Below are positions 38,540 through 46,627 of a stretch of DNA of 64,000 nt, piece after piece (positions within the stretch are counted from its first letter, which is position 1; each line of letters opens with the position of its first letter). The DNA is from SB25 sp029560875 (lineage in GTDB: Bacteria > Bacteroidota > Bacteroidia > Bacteroidales > Tenuifilaceae): NCBI GenBank assembly GCA_035388225.1, contig DAOOPM010000009.1:1-64000 (forward strand). The letters are read 5' to 3'. Position numbers and translations under genes: made by a program. The notes under the pieces were generated by a model. That model saw nothing but the letters and a program-made list of their open reading frames with translations, made no database searches and was not told where the DNA came from.

Positions 38540-39052
38540 TCATTCTTATATATCCCCAATTTCGGACAAGACAAACAATTGTATTTTGCCAATATCGGAC
38601 AAATAGTTCTTCTTTTTTTGACGTAACTTACACACAAACAAACTATTACAATTTTTGGCATTTATATTGTTTGTAAGTATTAAAGAAAAAATGTTCTTTT
38701 AAGTATTGAATTTTTCAACAAGCTAAAACTTTCGTCTAGCAAATATGACCGTTGGTCAATAATGTAGAGATATACTGCATTAGCTTAATAACCTTTTAAA
38801 CATACCTCCGTAATAGTTGTTGATAAAACGTTAAAAAATAAACAAATGGTAGATAGAGAGAAGGAAGGGCAGGAAAAGGGCGAAAACAACAAACAACCGC
38901 CATAGAGGGCGATGGTTTTTTAGAGCGATTTAAGTTTTGCTTGAAAAATAAAGACCGTGCATAAGAAAAAACGAACAACAATAAAAGCCGATAAACCCGG
39001 CACAAACAAAAGAAAATCAGTTTTTAAATTATAAACTTTAAATTTTAACACT
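38540..39052 (+). other. Long regulatory/leader region before 39053
   Basis: No gene over 513 bp. It contains two similar stretches with TCGGACAA (around 38563 and 38592), a perfect TGACC-N3-GGTCA palindrome (38746-38758) and a long A-rich leader. The length fits a highly expressed or regulated surface protein gene. Confidence 0.5.
38746..38758. promoter_or_regulatory. Palindrome TGACCGTTGGTCA, possible operator
   Basis: A perfect 5-3-5 dyad about 300 bp before the 39053 start. Its TGACCG half resembles the TetR-type operator at 29632-29647, but one short match is weak evidence for the same regulator. Confidence 0.3.
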
Positions 39053-39997
39053 ATGAGAAAATCGACACTTTTAAACTTGGCTTTAGTTTTAATGGCCACT
39101 TTTATGTTTGCTAGTGCAAACGCTCAAATTCTAACAAGCTATACAGCTGACGAATCAGAAGTAATGTATCAAACTGCTGGACGTACTTTCCGCTTGTACA
39201 CTCTACCAGACCCAATTTATAGTCCAACGTATGATCCTGCAACTAATGCCAATTTGGGTGGAAATTCACAATGGAGATTTGTTTTTTCTGGCTTAACAGC
39301 TACTGCTCCAGTTGTAAATAATACTTATGTTGCTCAGAACTTTGTAGAGTTTACAAACCCCAGTACAACTGGTAGTCCATTTACCGTTGTTGTTGATGAG
39401 CGAAATACTTTAATTGGCTGTGCAAGTGCAACTACTCGTACAACAACTATTAACGTTATTGCTGCACCAACCGCAGAAATGGTTACTGCTGATGCTACTA
39501 CTTTTTGCGGTCCTCAGGCTGCTCAACCTATGCAAATAGCTTTTGTTGAGAATGTGCCAAATAATCTTGCCGCTTTTGCTTTTTCTATTGAGGAGGTTGT
39601 TGATAGAATTGATGGTTCAGGTGCGCTTCTCGGAAATGTTAGCACAAATGCTACTTTTTTAAACTCTACAGTTGCTGCAAAACCAGTAAAATCAGGATAT
39701 GCAGGCTTTACTGCAGCAACACCAGACTTTACACTTGATATCAATACATCAGCCTTGCTTGTTGCTAATGTAGCAGGAGTTGACTATCGTACACGTTATA
39801 CTTATACTTTGAAAAAGGCTAGTGATGCTGGTGTTGCTGTTGCGGATGGCGTTATTTCAGCAATTAGCCACAAGTCTGATTTTATTCAAGGATTAACTTC
39901 TTATACTTTCACCGATAACCAAGTTGTGTTTATTGTTAACCCTGCTCCTGCAACTGGTCCAATTTACCATATTCCTAACGATTACGCTTACTACTAA
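39053..39997 (+). CDS. Secreted protein with C-terminal TGPxYHxPN motif
   Basis: A 314-residue protein with a signal peptide (LVLMATFMFASANAQ). The mature protein is Thr/Ala-rich and beta-rich, low in Lys, as in abundant surface or sheath proteins. Two Ig-like parts can be seen, the second starting at APTAEMVTADATTFCG near 139. It ends PATGPIYHIPNDYAYY, very like the end of the giant protein at 29545 (PETGPQYHVPNTYGF). It precedes a type B T9SS cargo and a PorP/SprF protein. I infer a surface or filament component whose tail is a sorting or assembly signal; no family recognised. Confidence 0.65.
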   Translation: MRKSTLLNLALVLMATFMFASANAQILTSYTADESEVMYQTAGRTFRLYTLPDPIYSPTYDPATNANLGGNSQWRFVFSGLTATAPVVNNTYVAQNFVEFTNPSTTGSPFTVVVDERNTLIGCASATTRTTTINVIAAPTAEMVTADATTFCGPQAAQPMQIAFVENVPNNLAAFAFSIEEVVDRIDGSGALLGNVSTNATFLNSTVAAKPVKSGYAGFTAATPDFTLDINTSALLVANVAGVDYRTRYTYTLKKASDAGVAVADGVISAISHKSDFIQGLTSYTFTDNQVVFIVNPAPATGPIYHIPNDYAYY

Positions 39998-40019
39998 TAT
40001 TTAGTATAACAAAATTTCT

Positions 40020-40052
40020 AACCCTGACAGGCCTAAACCCCCTGTCAGGGTT
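40020..40052 (+). terminator. Intrinsic terminator after 39053-39997
   Basis: AACCCTGACAGG (40020-40031) pairs perfectly with CCTGTCAGGGTT (40041-40052). It probably limits read-through into the next gene, giving high expression of the first. Confidence 0.75.
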
Positions 40053-40085
40053 TAAATAGATAAAAGATAAATCCATACAAAAGTT

Positions 40086-41186
40086 TTGAAAAAGTTTATC
40101 CAAATATTATTCATAAAGTTTTTGTTTTTAACCCTTGTTGGTTCAATGGAACTATTGGCTCAAAACTTGCCAATGGCTTGCGTTGGGGTAACAGAGCGGT
40201 ATGGTGTTAAAGGGTTTAACGGTATTTCGGATTTCGATTGGGTTATAACCGATCCTAATGGCAATGTTTTACCAGCATCATCCTATCAACTTTTGGCTCG
40301 AGGCGATTCAATAGATATTACCTGGGGCGAAGGGCTTATGGGAGGTATTTATACCTTAACCGTTACCGAGCACACCGATTATGGCTGTACAGGAACACCA
40401 CTGGCTGTTAATGTTGTGCTAAACACACCCGAAATTTTTCTGCCAATATCCAACAACCTAAACGATAATATGGGTGTTTGTTTTGGGAGCATTGCTAACC
40501 TTGATCCCGGTAGTGGATTCATTAATTACCTTTGGCAAGATGGTAATACAAATCAGGTATACTATACTGGCGAAGCAGGAACATACACTGTAAGGCTTGT
40601 AAATAACACGTATAACTGTTCGTACGATTCAACCCGCCTAGCAATATGGGATTTACCAACAGTAGATTTGGGTAACGATACTGTTCTTTTTGGAAATCAG
40701 TCATTAGTGTTGGATGTGTACAACCCCGATTTTAGTTTCTATAACTGGAGTACTGGCCAAATATCATCCAGCATAACAGTTAGCGGTTCTGATGGTGAGC
40801 AGCGCATATGGGTTCTTGTTACCGATATAAATGGTTGCCAGAATTCTGATACAGTTAATATAATTGCTGCAGATTATGGCAATTTGTTTATTCCCAAGGC
40901 GTTTACACCAAATGGCGATGGGTATAACGATTTATGGGAGTTTCCTGCGGGAAGGGATGCTAATGGTAATAATTTTAACGTAAATGAGTTTCTTGATGAT
41001 ATCGATTTAAAGGTATTCAACCGTTGGGGAAAACTTGTATGGAAATCGAGTGGATTGTATAAGCCTTGGAATGGGAAAGATTTGAGCGGAAAAGAGCTCC
41101 CAATGGACTCTTATCACTATATAATTGTGATAAAAGTTGGAGGAAAGAGCTACGAGTATAAGTCGAGTGTAACAATTATTAGGTAG
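40086..41186 (+). CDS. Type B T9SS cargo protein (gliding-motility-type C-terminal domain)
   Basis: A 366-residue exported protein starting at a TTG; this start gives a good signal peptide (KKFIQILFIKFLFLTLVGSM to LLAQ) and no ATG in frame does. Two or three Ig/PKD-like domains follow (e.g. SGFINYLWQDGNTNQVYYTG). The last 90 residues form the type B sorting domain: NLFIPKAFTPNGDGYNDLWE, LKVFNRWGKLVWKS, LPMDSYHYIIVIK and KSSVTIIR at the end. Type B cargo is known to be secreted and anchored with the help of PorP/SprF-family proteins; such a gene follows directly. Confidence 0.88.
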   Translation: MKKFIQILFIKFLFLTLVGSMELLAQNLPMACVGVTERYGVKGFNGISDFDWVITDPNGNVLPASSYQLLARGDSIDITWGEGLMGGIYTLTVTEHTDYGCTGTPLAVNVVLNTPEIFLPISNNLNDNMGVCFGSIANLDPGSGFINYLWQDGNTNQVYYTGEAGTYTVRLVNNTYNCSYDSTRLAIWDLPTVDLGNDTVLFGNQSLVLDVYNPDFSFYNWSTGQISSSITVSGSDGEQRIWVLVTDINGCQNSDTVNIIAADYGNLFIPKAFTPNGDGYNDLWEFPAGRDANGNNFNVNEFLDDIDLKVFNRWGKLVWKSSGLYKPWNGKDLSGKELPMDSYHYIIVIKVGGKSYEYKSSVTIIR

Positions 41187-41320
41187 AGAAGTACTTAGAA
41201 TACTTCGAGTATTTAAAGTACTTGGAGTTGCGAGAAAAGAGATTTAATGGAAAAGTACTTAAGATACTTTAATATAAAAAAGGTCAATGGATTTTTTTCT
41301 ATGGACTAAAAGAGAAAGAG

Positions 41321-42313
41321 ATGAAAGTAGTAAGGCAAATAGGATTAGTCGGAATAGTTGGTTTGATGTGTATAACCGTAAAGGTTACAGCACAGCAGCA
41401 GCCGCTATATAGCCAGTATATGCTCGATGCATACTTGGTGAATCCAGCCGTTGCCGGAGCAGAGGGTGTAACGGCAATAAATTTAACAGCAAGGCAACAG
41501 TGGGCAGGCTACTCCGAATCGCCTAGAACATATGCACTAAGTGCTCAAACTAGGATTTTGAAAACTAGTTTCAGGAATCGTAGTCGATTAATTAAATCGA
41601 GAGTAAAACGCCGTCGTCCTAGTGGTAGAGTTGGTCTGGGAGCATTTGTTTTTAACGATAATAATGGTCGTATACATCGAACTGGATTTCAAGCAACTTA
41701 TGCATATCATATCTATATGCGCGATTACCAGTTAAGTTTTGGAGCATCGCTTTCCGCCTTTCAGTTCAAGGCAAAGGTTACCAATCAGGATGTTATGAAT
41801 CCAGACGATCCGTTGCTTCAGGGGAAAATCTCAAAGTTTGCTCCCGATGCGAATTTTGGAGTCCTATTGAGCAAAAATAATTTTTACGCAGGCTTATCGG
41901 CCACATCTCTCTTCCAGAGTGCAATACAGTTTGGAGGTGGAAGTTCTGAGGTGGCATACAGGTTGCTTAGACAGTATTACGTTGTTGGAGGTTACAGATT
42001 TCAGCCATATAGGAGCGATTTTGCCATAGAACCCTCGGTGCTATTTACCACCAACGAGCGATTCCAGTTTGGTACAGATTTCAACATAAAGGGCTATTAC
42101 AAGAACGATTACTGGGCTGGGGTTTCAATAAGATCGACAGGTGCTGTTGTAACAATGCTTGGAGTTAGGTATCAGCAATATTACTTTGGCTATGCATTCG
42201 ATTATAGTTTTACCGATGTTTCTGCCTTTTCCAGAAATGGCTCACATGAGATAATGCTGGGAATGAAGATTGGCGATAGCGCTCGTAGGTACCGTTGGTT
42301 GAACAGATTCTAG
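41321..42313 (+). CDS. PorP/SprF family type IX secretion outer-membrane protein
   Basis: A 330-residue outer-membrane protein with a signal peptide (GLVGIVGLMCITVKVTAQ). The family opening QQQPLYSQYMLDAYLVNPAVAG is unmistakable. The rest is a beta-barrel with alternating aromatic strands and repeated Gly-Tyr. Family members act as partners of type B cargo and anchor it at the surface. Its place right after a type B cargo gene fits this. The basic stretch RSRLIKSRVKRRRPSGR (about residues 87-103) is unusually charged and probably a loop. Confidence 0.9.
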   Translation: MKVVRQIGLVGIVGLMCITVKVTAQQQPLYSQYMLDAYLVNPAVAGAEGVTAINLTARQQWAGYSESPRTYALSAQTRILKTSFRNRSRLIKSRVKRRRPSGRVGLGAFVFNDNNGRIHRTGFQATYAYHIYMRDYQLSFGASLSAFQFKAKVTNQDVMNPDDPLLQGKISKFAPDANFGVLLSKNNFYAGLSATSLFQSAIQFGGGSSEVAYRLLRQYYVVGGYRFQPYRSDFAIEPSVLFTTNERFQFGTDFNIKGYYKNDYWAGVSIRSTGAVVTMLGVRYQQYYFGYAFDYSFTDVSAFSRNGSHEIMLGMKIGDSARRYRWLNRF

Positions 42314-42334
42314 GATCTTTTAATTTATTTGTTT

Positions 42335-42364
42335 AAAGGGAGATGTTTTTATCTCTCTTTTTTT
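42335..42364 (+). terminator. Intrinsic terminator after the PorP/SprF gene
   Basis: AAAGGGAGAT (42335-42344) pairs with ATCTCTCTTT (42351-42360) with one G-T pair, followed by TTTT. Confidence 0.75.
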
Positions 42365-42370
42365 ATGGTT

Positions 42371-42640
42371 AGACCACAGGTAACACAGATTGAACAAGTT
42401 TTCACAGATTTATAAAATGCTAAACCCTTGGTTGGCGCGCGTCTATAGACGCGTGCGACGTAAATTACAGCACTCGTCATTAGACGAGCGCGAACGCTAG
42501 CACAAAGTATCACAAAGAAGAAAACACTTAGTGTGCCTTCGTGAATAAACCTTCGTGTTCCTTTGTGGTAAAAATAATGAGCAAAAAGCACTTGTGTTTA
42601 TCTGTTTAATCTGCGTCATTTGTGTTCTATTATTCAAGAA
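42371..42640. repeat. Nested palindromic repeats of all three families
   Basis: Outer arms GGTAACACAGATTGAACAAG (near 42377) and AATCTGCGTCATTTGTGTTC (near 42609) belong to the ACACGGATAACACAGAT family. Inside are GCGCGTCTATAGACGCG (near 42438) and CTCGTCATTAGACGAGCGCG (near 42473). An ACACTTAGTGTGCCTTCGTG...CCTTTGTGGT stretch of the ACCACAAAGGC family follows. It looks like elements inserted into one another. No gene. Confidence 0.65.
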
Positions 42641-42695
42641 CATCAACATTCAACTATAATTATTATCTTTACCAGTCATCAATAACTAATGCGAT

Positions 42696-43523
42696 ATGTT
42701 AGCATATATACCCTGGAATGTAGATCCTGAGATATTCAGAGTAGGCCCTTTGGCTGTTCGTTACTACGGATTAATGTGGGCACTTGCCTTTTACCTTGGA
42801 TATGTTGTTTTTAATAAGTTTGTTAAGAAAGAGGGGTTGAAAGAAGGCTTTCTGGATTCGCTAACTGTGTATATGGTTGTTGGTACTGTTATAGGTGCAA
42901 GGCTTGGGCATTGTCTATTTTATGAGCCAGAGTACTACTTATCACATCCTCTCGAAATTCTTAAAATTTGGCAGGGTGGATTGGCCAGCCATGGTGCAGC
43001 AATAGGAATTTTGATTGCACTATACCTGTTTGCTCGCAAACAAAAGGTGCCTATGATTTATGTGGTTGACAGGGTTGTTATAACTGTAGCGCTTGGTGGA
43101 GCATTTATTCGCCTGGGAAATCTTATGAATTCAGAGATTTATGGGGTTCAAACATCGTTGCCTTGGGGATTTATTTTTGAACGCAATAATGAGCTATTCC
43201 CAAAACATCCTACACAACTCTACGAAGCCTTATCGTACTTCTTAATATTCTTCCTGCTTTATTTTTACTACAAAAAGCAGGATGGAAAAACAAAAACAGG
43301 CTTTATTTTTGGTGTTTTTCTGATTCTGCTTTTTGCTGCTCGATTCTTAATTGAGTACGTTAAAGAACCACAGGTGGAGTTTGAAAAAGCAATGGCTTTG
43401 AATATGGGACAGTGGTTAAGCGTACCGTTTATTTTGGCTGGGGTTTTCTTCGTGGTTTACTCCTATATGAAGCCCAATATTTTTATCCCAGTTCAGGAAA
43501 AGTGTAAAAAAAAGGAAAAGTAG
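42696..43523 (+). CDS. lgt: Prolipoprotein diacylglyceryl transferase
   Basis: A 275-residue inner-membrane enzyme that adds diacylglycerol to the lipobox cysteine of prolipoproteins, the first step of lipoprotein maturation. It has seven membrane helices. Conserved signatures are AVRYYGLMWALAFYLGY near residue 21, GARLGHCLFYEPEYY near 68, HGAAIGILIALYLFARK near 99 and the Lgt box RLGNLMNSEIYG near 139. The C-terminus is basic. The gene stands alone. Many lipoproteins in this window (9458, 11814, 50732) depend on this enzyme class. Confidence 0.95.
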   Translation: MLAYIPWNVDPEIFRVGPLAVRYYGLMWALAFYLGYVVFNKFVKKEGLKEGFLDSLTVYMVVGTVIGARLGHCLFYEPEYYLSHPLEILKIWQGGLASHGAAIGILIALYLFARKQKVPMIYVVDRVVITVALGGAFIRLGNLMNSEIYGVQTSLPWGFIFERNNELFPKHPTQLYEALSYFLIFFLLYFYYKKQDGKTKTGFIFGVFLILLFAARFLIEYVKEPQVEFEKAMALNMGQWLSVPFILAGVFFVVYSYMKPNIFIPVQEKCKKKEK

Positions 43524-43531
43524 AGACATAG

Positions 43532-43591
43532 TTGAACACGGATAACACAGATTTGGCAAATATTCACAGATCTGCGTCATCTGTGTTCTAG
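43532..43591. repeat. ACACGGATAACACAGAT-family palindrome between convergent genes
   Basis: GAACACGGATAACACAGAT (from about 43533) pairs with ATCTGCGTCATCTGTGTTC (about 43570-43588) around a short AT-rich loop. The right arm encodes the last three residues and the TGA of the minus-strand gene 43577-44596. Confidence 0.75.
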
Positions 43592-44596
43592 TTCTTTCAG
43601 ATAAACACCAGCCACAAATTCAACCGATTTCCCAATAGGCGTGAAGTTAAACCCTATTCTACTTTTAATTTTATCCGATGAGTAGTACGTTTTACTAAAA
43701 GCCGATTTCATATTGGCCTTGGATACTGCGTTTCCTTTACCCGATAGAACTCCAAACAGATAAACAAACGGGTAGGTCGTATCAACAACCCAAGGCTTGA
43801 TTTTGATGCGTGGTGATTTTTTACCTAAGTTTGTAGCCATTAAAGTGAATAGTTCTTGGAACGATAGGTTTTGGGAGTTCAAAACAAACCTTTCGCCGTT
43901 TATTGAACTGTCTTGCATAAGCAGAATCATCGCTTTGGCAACATCGCGCACATCAACATAACCTGTTACACCATCGGTGTAAAAGGGCATAAACTTTTTC
44001 ACTTGTTGGAATAGTTGGCCACTCCCGTTCTCCCAACGACCAGGGCCAAGAATAACCGAAGGGTTTACAATAACTACTCTAATTCCTTGTTCGTGAGCTC
44101 GCCAAGCTTCATTCTCGCCCAAAAACTTACTTTTGGCATAAGCGCTTTGTCCTTTGCTTTTTGTCCATTTGCAATCCTCATCGGTAATGCCCTGAATGTT
44201 GGCTTCGCCAAGAGATGCCACAGAGCTAACGTGGCAGATGTTTTTTACACCGTTCTGCAAGCATGCATCAACAAGATTTGCAGTGCCCACAACATTTGTT
44301 GTTCCAATAGCACTGGCTTGCGACGGATTGAACGATACAATTGCTCCAGTATGGTAAACCGTTTCGATGTTCACCGTTGCGTTAACCAGCGATTCGAAGT
44401 CGAGCAAATCGGCATCAACCCACTCAATTCTGCCGTAGAGTTCATCAATGTTTTGGCTGTAAAGGCCAAATACCCATTTAACAAAATCGGTGGACGAGTT
44501 TGCTCGTTTTGTGGCGCGTATTTTTTCGCCATTTTTACAAAGTTCGTAAAGCAAATGTGAACCCAAAAGACCCGTACCGCCTGTTACTAGAATCAT
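43577..44596 (-). CDS. NAD(P)-dependent epimerase/dehydratase, extended SDR
   Basis: A 339-residue extended short-chain dehydrogenase/reductase. The nucleotide-binding loop TGGTGLLGSHL is at the N-terminus. The active-site pattern SAYAKSKFLGENEAW (Tyr-x-x-x-Lys) is near residue 150 with the Ser of VSSVASLGEA upstream. The sequence is closest to the dihydroflavonol-4-reductase-like group; in bacteria its substrate is usually unknown. The C-terminal residues EHR and the stop codon come from a palindromic repeat. The next gene on this strand (44678-45124) lies 81 bp upstream. Confidence 0.85.
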   Translation of the reverse strand: MILVTGGTGLLGSHLLYELCKNGEKIRATKRANSSTDFVKWVFGLYSQNIDELYGRIEWVDADLLDFESLVNATVNIETVYHTGAIVSFNPSQASAIGTTNVVGTANLVDACLQNGVKNICHVSSVASLGEANIQGITDEDCKWTKSKGQSAYAKSKFLGENEAWRAHEQGIRVVIVNPSVILGPGRWENGSGQLFQQVKKFMPFYTDGVTGYVDVRDVAKAMILLMQDSSINGERFVLNSQNLSFQELFTLMATNLGKKSPRIKIKPWVVDTTYPFVYLFGVLSGKGNAVSKANMKSAFSKTYYSSDKIKSRIGFNFTPIGKSVEFVAGVYLKELEHR

Positions 44597-44677
44597 GATG
44601 TAGAGAATTGGTGGTGAGAATTATTGTTTTGTCATTTCGAACGTTAGAGAGAAATCTTTGGGATTGCAAAATTTGGC

Positions 44678-45124
44678 TTACTTCTGAAACAAAAGATCCT
44701 TGCTCCAAATTATTTTTTTACCAAAGCCCAAGCGGTTGTCAGTCATCTTGATGTATGTGAGATCCACAACCCAAAGATGTGTTTCCATAAGCATGGCAAT
44801 AGGGAAACGTTTTAGGTAAGCTTTTCGGGCTTTTTCGTGAAGTTGATCCTGTGGTTGACTGATGATTCCCTGAAACTGGACGCCCTGTATCTTTCCAATA
44901 ATGCTGGTTTCGAGCACAATGCTCCCTGCTACGTAAATATTATGGCTTGCTTGCTGTATATGCTTTGTATCGAAATTGGAGGTAAAAACAAGGCTATTTT
45001 CCTCCTCTAGGTAAACATAAAAACAGTTAGCGCACCAGGGCTCTTCGCTAAAACTGGTGGCAAGAGTAAGTACGTGATGTTCGTTTATAAAATCAACTAC
45101 TCGTTTCTCTGGCAAATTGCTCAT
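44678..45124 (-). CDS. Pyridoxamine 5'-phosphate oxidase-like (YhbP-like) protein
   Basis: A 148-residue protein of the split-barrel flavin-binding fold. The opening FINEHHVLTLATSFSEEPWC followed by NCFYVYLEEENSLVFTSNFD and KIQGVQFQGIISQP is that of the YhbP/UPF0306 group. Members are small oxidoreductase-like proteins of uncertain role. A Bacteroidota-type -7 box lies just before it on the minus strand. It may be co-transcribed with the SDR gene 81 bp downstream. Confidence 0.8.
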   Translation of the reverse strand: MSNLPEKRVVDFINEHHVLTLATSFSEEPWCANCFYVYLEEENSLVFTSNFDTKHIQQASHNIYVAGSIVLETSIIGKIQGVQFQGIISQPQDQLHEKARKAYLKRFPIAMLMETHLWVVDLTYIKMTDNRLGFGKKIIWSKDLLFQK

Positions 45125-45143
45125 GGTAATGCGTTATGTGTTA

Positions 45144-45151
45144 CAAAAGTA
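45144..45151 (-). promoter_or_regulatory. Bacteroidota -7 box for 44678-45124
   Basis: Read on the minus strand it is TACTTTTG, a match to TAnnTTTG, 20 bp before the start codon. The -33 part is not clear. Confidence 0.5.
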
Positions 45152-45221
45152 AGAAAAAAGTTTAATTGAACACGGATAACACAGTTCATAAGAATAACCA
45201 CAGATTTAATATATTTGTAGT

Positions 45222-45623
45222 ATGAGAAAGCAATCGAATGTTGGTTGGATTTTGCTCGTAGCGCTTGTTGTAATGTGGATCTTAATGATTCAGGTTGTGC
45301 CGCGTTTTTTGCCTTTCGATTTTAAAAGAGTAGATGTTGTTGGAGTATCTATCCATTCGGATTACCTAGTACATGTGTTACTTTTTTTTGCATTAGTATT
45401 ACTTGTGAAGTTTCTACACTTAAAAATAAAATTAAGCGTCTTAATAATTTTAATGTTGTTGGTTGCTATTATTGCAGAGGTAATACAGATTTACATTCCG
45501 CAAAGGACATTTAACTATTTTGATTTAATTTCGAATGTTTTTGGGGTTTTACTTGGATTCGTTTTTTGGTTTTTTGGAGAAAAAGTTTTAAAGAGGAAAA
45601 AGGTTATTAAAGGCTATAATTAA
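45222..45623 (+). CDS. VanZ-like family membrane protein
   Basis: A 133-residue protein with four membrane helices. VanZ-like features are the HSDYLVHVLLFFALVLLV segment, the acidic helix LLVAIIAEVIQIYIPQR near residues 80-97 and FDLISNVFGVLLGF near 104. Function in envelope biology is poorly defined. A TATATTTG box at 45210-45217 is only 4 bp before the ATG, so the transcript may be leaderless or an upstream promoter is used. It is followed 11 bp later by the sugar dehydratase gene and probably heads that operon. Confidence 0.8.
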   Translation: MRKQSNVGWILLVALVVMWILMIQVVPRFLPFDFKRVDVVGVSIHSDYLVHVLLFFALVLLVKFLHLKIKLSVLIILMLLVAIIAEVIQIYIPQRTFNYFDLISNVFGVLLGFVFWFFGEKVLKRKKVIKGYN

Positions 45624-45634
45624 TATATCGAAAA

Positions 45635-46612
45635 ATGAGAATTTTAGTTACCGGTGCCGATGGTTTTATAGGTTCGCATCTTACCGAGCTCCTACTTGAA
45701 AAGGGGTTCACAGTGAGGGCTCTATCGCAGTATAACTCCTTTAATTACTGGGGTTGGCTGGAAGATATAAATTCCTCAAGTAAATTGGAGGTTGTTACAG
45801 GAGATATTAGAGATCCCTTTTTCTGCGAAACAATCTCCAAGGATGTAGATATTATTTTTCACTTGGCAGCGCTTATTGCAATTCCTTTTTCTTATAAAGC
45901 TCCGCAGAGCTACGTGGAGACAAATATTACTGGCACTTTAAACATCTGCAATGCCGCTTTGAATAATTCCGTAAAAAGGGTACTGGTTACCTCTACTTCC
46001 GAAGTATATGGAACTGCACAGTATGTGCCTATAGATGAGAAACATCCCAAGCAGCCACAGTCGCCTTATTCTGCATCAAAAATTGGAGCCGATGCTATGG
46101 CCTTGAGTTTTTATAACTCCTTTAAACTTCCGGTTACAATTGTTCGACCATTTAACACGTATGGTCCACGACAATCGGCAAGGGCTATTATTCCAACAAT
46201 TATCACTCAAATTGCATCGGGGGTTAAAGAGATTAAACTGGGTGATGTTCGACCAACACGCGATTTCAACTATGTTAAGGACACCTGTTCTGGGTTTTTA
46301 GCAATTGCCAACGAGTCAAAAACAATTGGAAAGGAGATTAATATTGCCTCAAACTATGAGATTTCCATGGCAGAAACGCTTAACATTATTAAGGAAATTA
46401 TGAATAGTGATGTTAATTTTATTACCGATGAGCAACGTATTCGTCCTGAGAACTCTGAGGTTTTCAGGCTTTGGGGTGACAACACTTTGATTCGTGAGCT
46501 AACCGGATGGCAGCCAAAGTACAACATTCGAGAAGGACTTAAAGAAACCATTGAGTGGTTTATGTCTGCCGAAAACATTAAAAAGTACAAGGCAAATCTT
46601 TACAATTTATAG
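45635..46612 (+). CDS. legB: NAD-dependent nucleotide-sugar 4,6-dehydratase, LegB-like
   Basis: A 325-residue extended SDR. TGADGFIGSHLTELL binds NAD; TSTSEVYGTAQYVPIDEKHP and SPYSASKIGADAMALSFYNS give the catalytic Ser/Thr and Tyr-x-x-x-Lys; RPFNTYGPRQSARAIIPTII is the sugar-nucleotide part. This pattern is that of LegB-type enzymes, which turn (GDP or UDP-linked) GlcNAc into the 4-keto-6-deoxy sugar at the start of legionaminic acid synthesis. The assignment is supported by the LegC-like aminotransferase directly behind it. The nucleotide carried cannot be read from the sequence. Confidence 0.8.
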   Translation: MRILVTGADGFIGSHLTELLLEKGFTVRALSQYNSFNYWGWLEDINSSSKLEVVTGDIRDPFFCETISKDVDIIFHLAALIAIPFSYKAPQSYVETNITGTLNICNAALNNSVKRVLVTSTSEVYGTAQYVPIDEKHPKQPQSPYSASKIGADAMALSFYNSFKLPVTIVRPFNTYGPRQSARAIIPTIITQIASGVKEIKLGDVRPTRDFNYVKDTCSGFLAIANESKTIGKEINIASNYEISMAETLNIIKEIMNSDVNFITDEQRIRPENSEVFRLWGDNTLIRELTGWQPKYNIREGLKETIEWFMSAENIKKYKANLYNL

Positions 46613-46627
46613 ATAAATAGTACTAAA

